Assembly: GCF_000378385.1 (NCBI RefSeq)
Contig: NZ_KB899662.1
Coordinates: 375,883 to 439,882, forward strand
Reading direction: 5' to 3'
DNA: 64,000 nt
Source of the DNA: Paenibacillus daejeonensis DSM 15491
GTDB lineage: Bacteria > Bacillota > Bacilli > Paenibacillales > Paenibacillaceae
Shown one piece after another: positions 33,001 to 42,642 of this stretch. A program made the translations under genes and the position numbers. How positions within the stretch are numbered: the first letter of the stretch is position 1; each line of letters begins with the position of its first letter. Below the pieces are notes generated by a model that worked only from the letters and a program-made list of their open reading frames with translations, made no database searches and was not told where the DNA came from.

Positions 33001-33630
33001 ATGATGCACCATATACATTATCTTGACAAATCCGCGCCTGCCTTCCTGGCGGATAAACTTGTCGAGCATGCGCATAGTTATCCGGACCTCCGGCAGATCG
33101 TGATTGTCGGCATTGGCACCAATCGTTCGCCCGGCGATTCGCTAGGGCCAGCAGTCAATAGCCTTCTGGCCAACTCCTACACTGGCAACCGCCGCATCCG
33201 TCTGTTTGGAACGCTGGAGAAGCCTGTCCATGCCTTGAATCTGAAGAAGACCTTGACTTATCTGAACAAAAAACACGCGCAAGCGTACACTATCGCACTG
33301 GATGCTTGTCTCGGACAGTACTTCAAAATCGGCACGATCCAGCTCGTACACGGCCCGCTTATGCCCGGACTCAGTATGGGCAAACAATTGCCGGAGATCG
33401 GTCACATCCATCTGAAAGGCATAGTCAACAACTACGGTCCGATCAACGTCAAGGTGCTGGACAAGACGAGCCTGACCTTCGTACAGGACATGGCCTTGAT
33501 GATGGCTCAGGCGTTGACACTGACCATCGACCGGCTGCTGCCGACGATGACAGACGTGGAGCATGACTCTGCCGGCGATACCCTTCGCGAAGACCTTCTC
33601 GCCTCTTCGCAAACGAGATTCACCAGATAA
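33001..33630 (+). CDS. yyaC: YyaC-like spore protein (GPR-related)
   Basis: A soluble protein of about 209 aa related to germination protease and specific to endospore formers. IVIVGIGTNRSPGDSLGP near residue 36 and LFGTLEKPVHALNL near 75 are the YyaC signatures; DACLGQYFKIGTI follows. ATG at 33001 has GGGGATGA upstream and gives a length close to the usual 205 aa; other in-frame ATGs at 32952 and later are possible. It is surrounded by unrelated catabolic genes, and its 3' end overlaps the convergent permease gene by 11 nt. Confidence 0.82.
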   Translation: MMHHIHYLDKSAPAFLADKLVEHAHSYPDLRQIVIVGIGTNRSPGDSLGPAVNSLLANSYTGNRRIRLFGTLEKPVHALNLKKTLTYLNKKHAQAYTIALDACLGQYFKIGTIQLVHGPLMPGLSMGKQLPEIGHIHLKGIVNNYGPINVKVLDKTSLTFVQDMALMMAQALTLTIDRLLPTMTDVEHDSAGDTLREDLLASSQTRFTR

Positions 33631-35077
33631 GGAGCGCGACAATAGTCGCAACAATCAGCCCCAGCATCACGGGGATAAAATTCTTGCGAGCAAGCTCCAT
33701 CGCCGATACCCCGGCGAATCCCGCCACGGCTACAAGGGAAGACCAAGCCACGATCGTCCCGCCGCCGGCCCAGATCGCTCCCATCTGACCAATCGCGGCC
33801 AGTGTGGAGGGATCGACGCCAACTGCTGGACCAAGAGCGCCGGATAACGAGCCGGTGAGCGGCAGGCCGGAGAAGCCCGAGCCGTCCAGGCCGGTCACTA
33901 TGCCGAGGATCAGGATGCCGAAGGCGGTAATCGATGCGCTGGAGGGAATCGCATGCTGAATCGTAGATACCAGATCGAACAGAAAAGCCGGAGCGGCTGC
34001 ACCTTCGCCAAGCGACAGGATAGACCCGGAGAAATCGGAGCTGCCCAGGAAGAAAAAGCCCGCGATTGGAATTACCGGACCCATGGCTTTAAAGGCAAAT
34101 ACAAAGCCTTCTACCAAATGGTCGCTGATCCGGTCCAGCGCCTTCAGCTTGCTGAAAGCAAAGGAAGCCAGGATAAGGAGTACTACCGCAACGCCGCCGA
34201 TAAATGCGGCCCCATCTCCGCCCTCGAAGCTGCCTAGTCCGCCGAATTTGCTAAAGATCATGACTACCATTACGCCAAGCATCGCGAGCGGCACCAGCAG
34301 CGCAAACAGCTTCGACCACTTCTCCATCCGGGGCTCAAGCGTCTCGACAGCCGCCGCGACTTCATCCAGATGGGCCGGCTCCTTCTCCGCTGCGGTCATG
34401 ACCGTAACCACGGCTCCGGGGGCGCCTTGGCCGGCAGTAATCGGGGTGCGAATCGACTTGCGGTTCATCAGATAAGCCGTCGTAATCGCGACGCCGCCCG
34501 TTATAAGCGAGAGAATCAGCGCCTTGTCGGCCACTGCTGCAGTCGGTACCCCTGCCCCGACTGCACTTAGCATAGGGGCTACTTGCATAATATAATCCGA
34601 CGATAGCGCCATACCTTGGCCTGCCAATGCAATGGCAATCGCCGCACTCATCGGCGGCAGTCCAGCACGCACCGCAGCCGGAATCAGCAGCGCTCCAAGC
34701 AGCGGGACAGCCGGCGTTGGCCAGAAGAACAACGAGATGACAAACGTGATGCCCGCCAGAATGAAAAAGGCGAGATGCCCATTCAGCATGAATCTTTGAA
34801 TCGGTTGAATCATCCGGCGGTCCGCTCCCATATCCCGCAGCGAAGCAAGGAGCGCTACCATAAACGTAATAATCAGAAAAATTGTAAACAATTCCTGGGC
34901 TGCCGTCAGGTTGGCATTGTATACCGCTTTAAATCCGCTCAGCACATCCCCTGTAAACAACCACCCGATCAAGAAAGTCCCCACCAACGAGGGAATTACG
35001 ACACCTTTCCGAAAAAGCATCACAATTATTACAGACAATGTGATAAAAGCATACAAATAATGCGATAAACCTAACAT
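33620..35077 (-). CDS. Second polytopic permease, ion-transporter-superfamily-like
   Basis: A membrane protein of about 485 aa with 11-12 helices. WPTPAVPLLGALLIPAAVRAG, the loop ALAGQGMALSSDYIMQVAP and GLDGSGFSGLPLTGSLSGALGP resemble GntP/DcuC/NhaD-like secondary transporters. A charged central loop (EKEPAHLDEVAAAVETLEPR) splits the halves. ATG 35077 or 35083 follows GAGGAAAGCAGAGGG. Two TGGTATAC sites lie upstream in 35117-35336. It overlaps yyaC at its 3' end. The substrate is likely shared with the GntR cluster. Confidence 0.68.
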   Translation of the reverse strand: MLGLSHYLYAFITLSVIIVMLFRKGVVIPSLVGTFLIGWLFTGDVLSGFKAVYNANLTAAQELFTIFLIITFMVALLASLRDMGADRRMIQPIQRFMLNGHLAFFILAGITFVISLFFWPTPAVPLLGALLIPAAVRAGLPPMSAAIAIALAGQGMALSSDYIMQVAPMLSAVGAGVPTAAVADKALILSLITGGVAITTAYLMNRKSIRTPITAGQGAPGAVVTVMTAAEKEPAHLDEVAAAVETLEPRMEKWSKLFALLVPLAMLGVMVVMIFSKFGGLGSFEGGDGAAFIGGVAVVLLILASFAFSKLKALDRISDHLVEGFVFAFKAMGPVIPIAGFFFLGSSDFSGSILSLGEGAAAPAFLFDLVSTIQHAIPSSASITAFGILILGIVTGLDGSGFSGLPLTGSLSGALGPAVGVDPSTLAAIGQMGAIWAGGGTIVAWSSLVAVAGFAGVSAMELARKNFIPVMLGLIVATIVALLIW

Positions 35078-35116
35078 CCGCATCCCTCTGCTTTCCTCGT
35101 TTTTGATGACTTTCAA

Positions 35117-35336
35117 TCGAATTGTATCACAGAAAGGATAGCTTGAACACGTTTATTTGGCATTTGGTATACAATTTTATCAATGATTCTGCTAAAATTC
35201 TCGGAAATTCGGTCGTTTATACCAATTATTATACATGAAAGCGTTTCACATGGTGTTAGGCAGGAGTGGAACTTTTCAAATAACTATAATTTGGTATACC
35301 TATTTTCGCGACATCATCTTGTAACTATAGTTAACA
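35117..35336 (-). promoter_or_regulatory. Intergenic region with two GntR-type sites
   Basis: TGGTATACAA (35165-35174) and TGGTATACCT (35292-35301) flank a minus-strand -10-like TATAAT near 35230 and a further TATACCA half site near 35216. GTGAAACGCTTTCA on the minus strand, near 35234-35247, is a weak catabolite-response-like element. No gene is present. Confidence 0.6.
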
Positions 35337-36189
35337 TCATTCAAAGTGATTCCTTTTCAATGCATATCGCCCTACCAGCGTTACTATGCTGTAAAACACG
35401 ACAGAAAGCAGCGCAAGCATGACAATACTAACCATGACCAGATTCATCTGAAACACTTGCCCCCCATACGTTATCAGGTACCCCAGACCCGCCTTGGAGG
35501 AAAGAAACTCTCCCATAATGACGCCTACCAGCGTAAGACCGACATTGACCTTCAACGTAGCAATAAAGGTCGGCACACTCGCAGGCAGCAGCACCATTCG
35601 CAGCATCTGTCCGCGGGAGGCGCCGAACGACTCCATTAGCTTCAGCTTGGTTTTGCTAATCTCCTTGAAGCCACTCTCGATCATGATGATTGTCACAATG
35701 ACCGAGATCGCCACCGCCATGCCATAGATCGAGTAACGGTCACCCAGCCAGATATAGAAGATCGGCCCGAGCGCCACCTTGGGTAGCGCATTGAGAACAA
35801 CCATATAGGGCTCCAATACTTTGGACGCGTACGTCGACCACCAGAAAAGCACAGCGACAGCCGTCCCCATCACCATTGATACGATGATGCCGACCAGCGT
35901 CTCCCAGGCCGTTATCCACGTATGACGAAACAACTCCCCCTGCAGCCCCAGCTCAATGAACGACTGGTAGATTCGTGAAGGACGGCTCGTCAGCATTGGA
36001 TTTACCCAGCCAAGCCCCGCCGCAAGCTCCCACAAGCCCAGAAAAGCGGCAAGGAGCAGCAGCTGACCGCCACGGATCAGCCAAAACTCACGTTTTTTCT
36101 GCTTTAGATACAACGTGTACTGGACGGACGGCGTCCGGGCCACTGCAGCTCCGCCACTATTCCCGTCAGTAACCATCGCGCCCGTCTTT

Positions 36190-36209
<20 letters not shown>
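35337..36209 (-). CDS. NitT/TauT-type ABC transporter permease
   Basis: A permease of about 290 aa (SsuC/TauC/NrtB type) with six helices. The conserved cytosolic EAA loop reads MESFGASRGQMLRMVLLPASVPTF. ATG at 36209 overlaps the end of the ATPase gene by 20 nt and follows GGAGGGAGC. A long hydrophilic N-terminus of about 45 residues precedes the first helix. It is the last gene of the NIF3-binding protein-ATPase-permease operon. Confidence 0.88.
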
Positions 36210-36975
<766 letters not shown>

Positions 36976-36995
36976 AGATATCTCCTCCTCTATAC

Positions 36996-38072
36996 TTAAG
37001 GCAACTGGTTCACGAAACTCATATCAACGACATCGCTCATCTCCGCGATCCGCTCCTCTTCCTTCAACACCCCGTTTTCAACAAGCACATTCTGGAGAAT
37101 ATCGAACATCTCCTGCGTCAGTTCCGGTTTCTCCGACCAGGTATCCTGGGCTTTGTACCGATTAACGGATTGTATAACCACTTCCTTCGGCGTCCCCTCA
37201 AAGAACGGCATCAATACCTCAGCAATTTCATCATCACTAGCCGTCATGAGCCATGATGTGCCTTTGGTGACTGCCCGCACGAAACGCTCCACGACCTCCG
37301 GATGACGCTCCAGGTACTCACCGGTAGCTACGTAGGAGGTTTCAGGAAAATCGCCGTACATCTCACCCATTGAGGCAACATAATGTGCCGATCCGTCGAG
37401 CTCCAGCGTGGAAGCTACCGGTTCGAACAATTGGATATAGTCGCCTTGACCACTGGCAAACGCACCCGCCATCGCCGGCGCGGCCAAGTTAGTAACAACA
37501 TCAACGCCGTTCACACCTTCCCGAAGCAACTGCGAATTCATCACCATCTGTGGCGCACTGCCCGGACGCCAGCCAATGACCGTCTTACCTTCAAGCTCAC
37601 TCCAGTCGAAGTCCTGGACCGGCTCGCGCGCAAGCAGGAATGAGCCATCCTTCATCGTCAACTGATGGAAGATCTTGATCTTGTTGTCCCCTTCCTGGTT
37701 GTAGATATAGATCGCCGTCTCCGGACCGACCAGCGAGATATCTGCCGTCCCAGCAATGAGCGCCGCCGCTCCCTTGTCAGAGCCCTGCGCCGTATTCATA
37801 TCAATCTCGAGACCTTCCTCTTCGAAAAAACCCTGACCGATCGCAACATAATGCGGCGCATAGAAGATGGAACGAATAACCTCGGAGAACTTGACGGTTA
37901 CCTTCTCCACCGGCTGCTCCGGCGGCGCTGTCTCACCGCCAGTGTTCTCTTCAGTGGCTCCGGCGGAAGGCGGGTTTGGCTGCGGCTCGTTATTGGCACC
38001 GCAGGCAGCCGCAAACAACATCATACACACAAGCATCAACAATACAGGCTTGCTCTTCGTCAAGGTTTTCAT
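36996..38072 (-). CDS. NMT1/THI5-like substrate-binding lipoprotein
   Basis: A 358-aa secreted lipoprotein. The signal peptide ends in the lipobox LFAAAC near residue 24. A Pro/Glu-rich linker follows, then an NMT1/SsuA-like two-lobe domain (IFYAPHYVAIGQGFFEEEGLEID, GTADISLVGPE, GKTVIGWRPGS). ATG at 38072 has a weak ribosome binding site. It delivers a small molecule to the permease and ATPase encoded next. The ligand is unknown; family members bind pyrimidine precursors, sulfonates, nitrate or ureides. Confidence 0.9.
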   Translation of the reverse strand: MKTLTKSKPVLLMLVCMMLFAAACGANNEPQPNPPSAGATEENTGGETAPPEQPVEKVTVKFSEVIRSIFYAPHYVAIGQGFFEEEGLEIDMNTAQGSDKGAAALIAGTADISLVGPETAIYIYNQEGDNKIKIFHQLTMKDGSFLLAREPVQDFDWSELEGKTVIGWRPGSAPQMVMNSQLLREGVNGVDVVTNLAAPAMAGAFASGQGDYIQLFEPVASTLELDGSAHYVASMGEMYGDFPETSYVATGEYLERHPEVVERFVRAVTKGTSWLMTASDDEIAEVLMPFFEGTPKEVVIQSVNRYKAQDTWSEKPELTQEMFDILQNVLVENGVLKEEERIAEMSDVVDMSFVNQLP

Positions 38073-38100
38073 CGGTTTCTCGTCCTCCCTGATATCTCTT

Positions 38101-39147
38101 CTATATATTTTGAACTGCTCGGGATACCCCGGCGACCAGATGGTCCGCCGCGATCCCCTTGCCGTAGTCCACCATCTGCCGGGAGCCGATATCCGTGAGC
38201 GGGACTGCCGTCACCCGCTCGCGCAGCAGGAACACCTCTGCCGAGGGCAGCAGCATCTCGAGGGCATAGGCAAGTGGCAGGCCATTCTCCATGATCTCCA
38301 CCGAGTGTGAGTTGCCAACAATAAAGTTCAACCCCCTCTTCTGCGCCAACGAGACGAACGGATGCCCCTCTCTCACCCGGCTGATACTGACGATGATCGT
38401 GTCAGTCTCCGGATAGAGCAGCAGCGCCTGCTCCAAATGCTCCAGTGAGAAGCCCGTATGTGGGAAAAAATGCAAGATGTGCTTGACCGGCTTGTCCATT
38501 CTGCCACTGAGCAATCGCGACGGATTGGCCATCGTCGCTTCCTGCAGCGTCGCTTCGCCACGGATCATCCGTTCCGCCTCCAACAGCCGATGATCGCTGT
38601 CGCGATCCAGCCATCCCGCAAGCCGCCCCAACAGATCCGCAACGGTAGCAACACCTTCCAGAGCCACGCCTTTGTGTAAGACATTGCCCGGCACACCGCC
38701 AAACGAGATGTCTGTTGATAGCTTTTGATGCCCGTGCATCATCGTCATCCCCGGATGCAGGCCATGGAAGGCCTCATGCAATTCAATGACCGAGAGTCCA
38801 TAAAGCGGCAAGTAATCTCCGAACGGCACTCCGCCCGAGCTTGCCGCTTCGGCGACCGGATGATGGACAACAAGCAGATCCAGCTCCATGCCCGAAGCCA
38901 GCTCGATCATGTTTTCAGTCAGCGTCATGCCAACCCCGATGCGCTTGACTTCCTTGGCAGGGTCCCCGAAGATCAAACCTGGAATCTCCACAATGCCCTT
39001 GCCGGGGATATGCGACGTCTTGGTGACCACATAGGGATTCGTGCCTGCGGACACCTCGTCCCAGCTCGTCACCATCCGTCCACGGGTGATGATATTAAGG
39101 GCTGCGACGACATCCTTGTTCGTTATCATGGTTGTAGGTTGTTCCAT
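38101..39147 (-). CDS. NIF3-like (DUF34) dinuclear-metal protein
   Basis: A 348-aa soluble protein. The N-terminal half has RIGVGMTLTENMIELASGMELDLLVVHHP, with the metal-binding His pair of NIF3/DUF34 proteins. The C-terminal half has NFIVGNSHSVEIMENGL, matching the second metal site region. Its linker and middle are unlike housekeeping NIF3 (YqfO). ATG at 39147 has GGAAGGAGAG upstream. It is first in the operon with a NitT-type ABC transporter and sits behind a long leader. NIF3 enzymes are poorly defined, some acting as hydrolases on cyclic compounds, so a role on the imported ligand is plausible. Confidence 0.7.
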   Translation of the reverse strand: MEQPTTMITNKDVVAALNIITRGRMVTSWDEVSAGTNPYVVTKTSHIPGKGIVEIPGLIFGDPAKEVKRIGVGMTLTENMIELASGMELDLLVVHHPVAEAASSGGVPFGDYLPLYGLSVIELHEAFHGLHPGMTMMHGHQKLSTDISFGGVPGNVLHKGVALEGVATVADLLGRLAGWLDRDSDHRLLEAERMIRGEATLQEATMANPSRLLSGRMDKPVKHILHFFPHTGFSLEHLEQALLLYPETDTIIVSISRVREGHPFVSLAQKRGLNFIVGNSHSVEIMENGLPLAYALEMLLPSAEVFLLRERVTAVPLTDIGSRQMVDYGKGIAADHLVAGVSRAVQNI

Positions 39148-39427
39148 GCCCGCTCTCCTTCCATTTCAGAGAACCTCTTCTTAGAAATCAAAAAACCGCT
39201 AAGTATGATTGCCCGAACCCCCGCAATGCGGGTCCGGCCATGTCATAATTAGCGGTCAAAAAGCTCTCTGATCTCAGAGTTCTCCAGTACCTGCTAGAGT
39301 GTGTGTGTACCTAGCGATCGACTAATCGGTGCAGCAGCTTTCTCTTATAACAGAGAGGCAACAGCGCCTTATCCGTCAATTGCTTGTAAGGTATTCCGAA
39401 ATTATTTATTGAAAACTCTCTTTCTTG
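39148..39427 (-). ncRNA. Structured leader with two intrinsic terminators (candidate riboswitch or attenuator)
   Basis: The leader between promoter and NIF3-like start is about 280 nt. Near its middle GCTAG...CTAGC forms a hairpin around an ACACACAC loop. Terminator 1 is CTCTG-AGAT-CAGAG followed by AGCTTTTT (39279-39258). Terminator 2 has ACCGCTAA (39256-39249) pairing with TTAGCGGT (39202-39195), with an inner GC-rich stem, followed by TTTTTT. GAGAAC just before terminator 1 could instead pair with GTTCTC near 39167. I could not match it to TPP, purine, SAM, lysine, glycine, guanidine or T-box consensus sequences by eye. Confidence 0.6.
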
Positions 39428-39430
39428 TTA

Positions 39431-39463
39431 GGTAATATACCATATAAAAAAGTGATTCGTCAA
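39431..39463 (-). promoter_or_regulatory. Promoter of the NIF3-ABC operon with GntR-like site
   Basis: On the minus strand TTGACG (39463-39458), an 18-nt spacer and TATATT (39439-39434) form a SigA-like promoter. The -10 is embedded in GGTATATTACC (39441-39431), a variant of the TGGTATACCA operator. Confidence 0.6.
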
Positions 39464-39510
39464 TAAAGGCAAAAAAATAATAATAAAGCAAACTATGTGT
39501 TAAGTTAATG

Positions 39511-39870
39511 TCATGTTCTGAGGGGGTTGGCCCCCAATATAATTACGGTCCCGGAATATTCCGTCCGGTAATCGTAATCCTTAAGAATCAATCGTACGTC
39601 CAGTCCGAGTTGTTGTTCCAACTGCTCGCGCAATAACCGCTTGTTCTCCTCCATCAGCAGCATGTCTACACTGGCCGTAAGCGAGCGGTGTTCCTTGTCC
39701 AGGATTTTCATCGCCGGTATCCGCTTGTGCGTAGCAAAGATATAGACTTTATCCTCGACGATATCGATTTTTTGCGACTTGATACCGATTCCGAAGATCT
39801 CCTGATTGATGGCATTATAGATTTTGATAATCTCCTGCTTCAATTCACCCACCGTATACGGAGGCTGCAT
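39511..39870 (-). CDS. DUF2294 family protein
   Basis: A 119-aa soluble protein of the DUF2294 family. The pattern GELKQEIIKIYNAINQEIFGIG, VYIFATHKRIPAMKIL and LDVRLILKDYDYRTEYSGTVII is typical. Function is unknown; relatives are often near one-carbon, nitrogen or molybdenum genes. The start is near AAGGGTGAGT. It stands alone between the NIF3-ABC promoter and the allantoin operon terminator, and on the same strand as both. Confidence 0.8.
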   Translation of the reverse strand: MQPPYTVGELKQEIIKIYNAINQEIFGIGIKSQKIDIVEDKVYIFATHKRIPAMKILDKEHRSLTASVDMLLMEENKRLLREQLEQQLGLDVRLILKDYDYRTEYSGTVIILGANPLRT

Positions 39871-39960
39871 ACACTCACCCTTCCCGATTCGATCTCCAAC
39901 AGCCCCATTATAGCATGGCTGCCGTTTTCCTCAACGGGACGAACCAAAGTCAAGACAAGA

Positions 39961-40000
39961 CAAAAAAAAGACCTGCTACCGTTATTCGATTTAGCAGGCC
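39961..40000 (-). terminator. Intrinsic terminator of the allantoin operon
   Basis: On the minus strand GGCCTGCTA (40000-39992) pairs with TAGCAGGTC (39978-39970), followed by eight T residues. It lies just after the pucG stop. Confidence 0.88.
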
Positions 40001-40015
40001 TTGTAATGCTCTTCT

Positions 40016-41281
40016 TTATCCCGCAGGCTGACCCTGCGCCTCCAGCGCCAACCGCTCATAGGTCCGCAGCGCGGCCTGGACCCCTTCGCCAGCGGCTACG
40101 CGGACGCCGTGCCAGATGAGGACAGCCTCCAGGGCGCCGAGGGTGAACAGAACGTTGCGCATGCTGCAGCTGTAGCCCATCGTGCCAATTCGCCAAATCT
40201 TGCCTTGCAGCGGGCCAAAAGAGCTGGCGATCTCAAGACCGAAGCGGTCCAGCAGCATCGCCCGTACCGACTCGCCATCCACTCCGTCAGGAATCGCGAT
40301 GCAGGTCACCACCGGCAGCTTGGTTCGGCGTTCGCCATACAGCGTCAGTCCCATCGCTTCGATCCCCGCGACCAGCGCTGCTTCCTGGGCCCGATGCCGA
40401 GTAAAACGCTCCTCCAGCCCTTCCTCACCGACGAGCCGAAGCCCCTCATACAGTGCATACAGCATACTTGTCGCCTCTGTATGATGATTGAGCCGCGCCG
40501 CACTCCAGTAGTCTTGCAGCTGACTCAGATCTAGATAATTGCTGCGGATTGCCCCCTTCGCTTCGGCAATCGAATCCAGCGTCGTGCCACTCTGCAGTCC
40601 GCGCTCGATTCGCTTGCGCTGCAGAAGTTTGGCCTCCGCCCGGTCGTTGTATGTGACTGGAGCCGACCCGGATGGCACGGACAGGCACTTCTGCGTGCCG
40701 CCAATGACCGCATCCAGCTCCCACTCATCCGTTCGCACCGGCACGCCGCCCAGCGTCGCCACGGCATCGACGACGAGCAGAGCGTCGACCGCCCGGCATG
40801 CCGCCCCGATGCCCTCCATCGATTGCAGCTGTCCCGTCGACGTCTCGCCATGCACCATGGCCACCAGCTGCGGACGGTGTGTGCGAATGGCTTCAATAAT
40901 CGTCTCCGGCGCAAAGGTTGTTCCCCATTCGCACGTAAGCGAGATGACATGCGCACCACACCGACTGGCGATTTCATGGAGCAGATGACCGAAGCGTCCG
41001 TAGATCGGCACCAGTACAGTGTCACCGGGTTCGATCAGGCTGACCAACACCGCCTCGAGTCCTGCCCGGGAAGTCCCGTCGACAGGAAAAGCCCATCGGT
41101 TGTCGGTCATGAACACATCACGGAGCTGGTCCATGACTGTATTCATCAGCGACGTGAATGCCGGATCAAATTGACCCACAATCGGCGCCGCCATCGCCCG
41201 CAGCACGCGCGGATCAGCTTCTACCGGACCAGGTGTCATGATCGTCCGTGCCGGAGGCGACCATACTGGATAGTTACGCAT
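40016..41281 (-). CDS. pucG: (S)-ureidoglycine-glyoxylate aminotransferase
   Basis: A 421-aa class V PLP aminotransferase. In purine catabolism it transfers the amino group of ureidoglycine to glyoxylate, giving oxalurate and glycine. TPGPVEADPRVLRAMAAPIVGQFDP opens the fold, VDAVATLGGVP carries the PLP Asp, and GGTQKCLSVPSG carries the Schiff-base Lys near residue 195. ATG at 41281 follows GAGGAGGG and overlaps the allC stop by 8 nt. The position after allB and allC decides PucG over serine-glyoxylate or alanine-glyoxylate enzymes. Confidence 0.88.
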   Translation of the reverse strand: MRNYPVWSPPARTIMTPGPVEADPRVLRAMAAPIVGQFDPAFTSLMNTVMDQLRDVFMTDNRWAFPVDGTSRAGLEAVLVSLIEPGDTVLVPIYGRFGHLLHEIASRCGAHVISLTCEWGTTFAPETIIEAIRTHRPQLVAMVHGETSTGQLQSMEGIGAACRAVDALLVVDAVATLGGVPVRTDEWELDAVIGGTQKCLSVPSGSAPVTYNDRAEAKLLQRKRIERGLQSGTTLDSIAEAKGAIRSNYLDLSQLQDYWSAARLNHHTEATSMLYALYEGLRLVGEEGLEERFTRHRAQEAALVAGIEAMGLTLYGERRTKLPVVTCIAIPDGVDGESVRAMLLDRFGLEIASSFGPLQGKIWRIGTMGYSCSMRNVLFTLGALEAVLIWHGVRVAAGEGVQAALRTYERLALEAQGQPAG

Positions 41282-42566
41282 GCAGTTCACCCTCCTCGTA
41301 TCCCAAGTTGTACAATAACTCTACCAGCACCAGTACCCCAATGGCCAGTTCGCGCGGCGACGTATATTCCTCAGGCGAGTGTGAGATGCCCCGCTTGCTC
41401 GGCACGAAGAGCAGTGCCGTCGGACAATGTCCACCGAACATCTGCGCATCGTGACCTGCGCCGCTCGGCATGTGCCGGGCCGCAATTCCTTGCTCCTGGC
41501 AGATACGCTCCAGCCTGCTGTTCAATGCGGCATGCAGCGGGACTGCACCTTCGCGGAACCACTCGTCAAAGGCGATGCTCAAGCCGCGTTGTTCCGCCAA
41601 TTCGGTAAACGTCGTCCGCATCCAGCTGCAAAAGGAGTCGAGCTGCGCGTCGTCCGTATGTCTGGCATCCACTGTGAACTGTACGCCCCCTGGAACAACA
41701 TTGGGTACATTCGGGGACACTTGCAGCTTGCCTACTGTCGCGACCAGCGGCGCCCCGCGACGGATGGCCTCCTGCCGGAGCAGGTGGAGCATCAAGCCCG
41801 CCCCTTCCAGTGCATCCTTGCGGAGATGCATCGGTGTCGTACCAGCATGGTTGGCCTCACCCACCAGCTCGATTCGCACCCGGCGTTGACCGGCGATGGA
41901 GTCCACAATACCAATAGCCAGACCTTCCGACTCCAGAACGCCTCCCTGTTCAATGTGGGTTTCGATAAATGCACCGATGTCTCTGCGCAGCGCCGGGCGG
42001 GCACTACCTGCACCGAAACCGCAAGCCTTCATGGCCTCCCCGAACCCCATCCCTTCTTGGTCGACAAGTGTGACGATCTGTTCGTGAGAGCGCTTGCCTA
42101 CGACATTACCCGATCCCCAATAAGCGAGAGGGAAGCGACTTCCTTCTTCTTCGCAGAGGGACACGACCTCCAGACTCCGAAGCGGCTTGCCGTAACGTTT
42201 CTGAAGATAGGCCAGCGCCACCAGGCCTGCAGCTATTCCATAGGCCCCGTCGTACTTACCGCCCTGGATCACGGTATCGATATGTGAACCGGTAACAATC
42301 GATGGCACATCCGGCTGTCGGCCCTGCAGCTTGCCATACAAATTGCCAACCTCATCAAAAGTCGTCTCCAGTCCAGCCCGGGTCATCCGGCCCGCCAGCC
42401 CCTGCTGGGCAGCAAGCCAAGGCTTGGAATATAATAGCCTTGTCACGCCCGCACTTTCACCTTCGCTATAGCCAGACAGCCAATCCAATACGCCGGTTAC
42501 CTCGCTTTCCAGCCAATCCAGCAGCCGTTCTTGCTCTTGTGGATGAGATAACACTTCCTGCTCCAT
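41274..42566 (-). CDS. allC: Allantoate amidohydrolase (M20 family)
   Basis: A 430-aa metal hydrolase that converts allantoate to ureidoglycine, CO2 and ammonia. Metal-site motifs are GSHIDTVIQGGKYDG, CEEEGSRFP and FIETHIEQG, with GAGHDAQMFG later. A dimerisation domain fills the middle, as in AllC and beta-ureidopropionase/carbamoylases. ATG at 42566 follows GGGAGGGGC. The neighbours allB and pucG support allantoate over N-carbamoyl amino acids as substrate. Confidence 0.9.
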   Translation of the reverse strand: MEQEVLSHPQEQERLLDWLESEVTGVLDWLSGYSEGESAGVTRLLYSKPWLAAQQGLAGRMTRAGLETTFDEVGNLYGKLQGRQPDVPSIVTGSHIDTVIQGGKYDGAYGIAAGLVALAYLQKRYGKPLRSLEVVSLCEEEGSRFPLAYWGSGNVVGKRSHEQIVTLVDQEGMGFGEAMKACGFGAGSARPALRRDIGAFIETHIEQGGVLESEGLAIGIVDSIAGQRRVRIELVGEANHAGTTPMHLRKDALEGAGLMLHLLRQEAIRRGAPLVATVGKLQVSPNVPNVVPGGVQFTVDARHTDDAQLDSFCSWMRTTFTELAEQRGLSIAFDEWFREGAVPLHAALNSRLERICQEQGIAARHMPSGAGHDAQMFGGHCPTALLFVPSKRGISHSPEEYTSPRELAIGVLVLVELLYNLGYEEGELHA

Positions 42567-42582
42567 GGCCGCCCCTCCCAAA

Positions 42583-42616
42583 AGTTTTCCGAAGGAAAAC
42601 TCACTTCGGAAGCATT
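42583..42616 (+). repeat. Isolated hairpin module (fourth copy)
   Basis: AGTTTTCCGAAGGAAAACT (42583-42601) forms an 8-bp stem with a 3-nt loop. It is followed by CA and CTTCGGAAGCATT. Its arms differ from the other copies but stay complementary. It lies in the allC-allB gap, antisense to the operon mRNA. Confidence 0.7.
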
Positions 42617-42642
42617 CAAATATGTCCATGCGCCACAATCTG

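Noticed and set aside
39148-39427. T-box or TPP riboswitch identity for the leader
   Set aside because: The T-box AGGGTGG...ACCGCG antiterminator and the TPP CTGAGA/CTGATCTGGATAATACCAG elements are absent, so only an unassigned leader is claimed.
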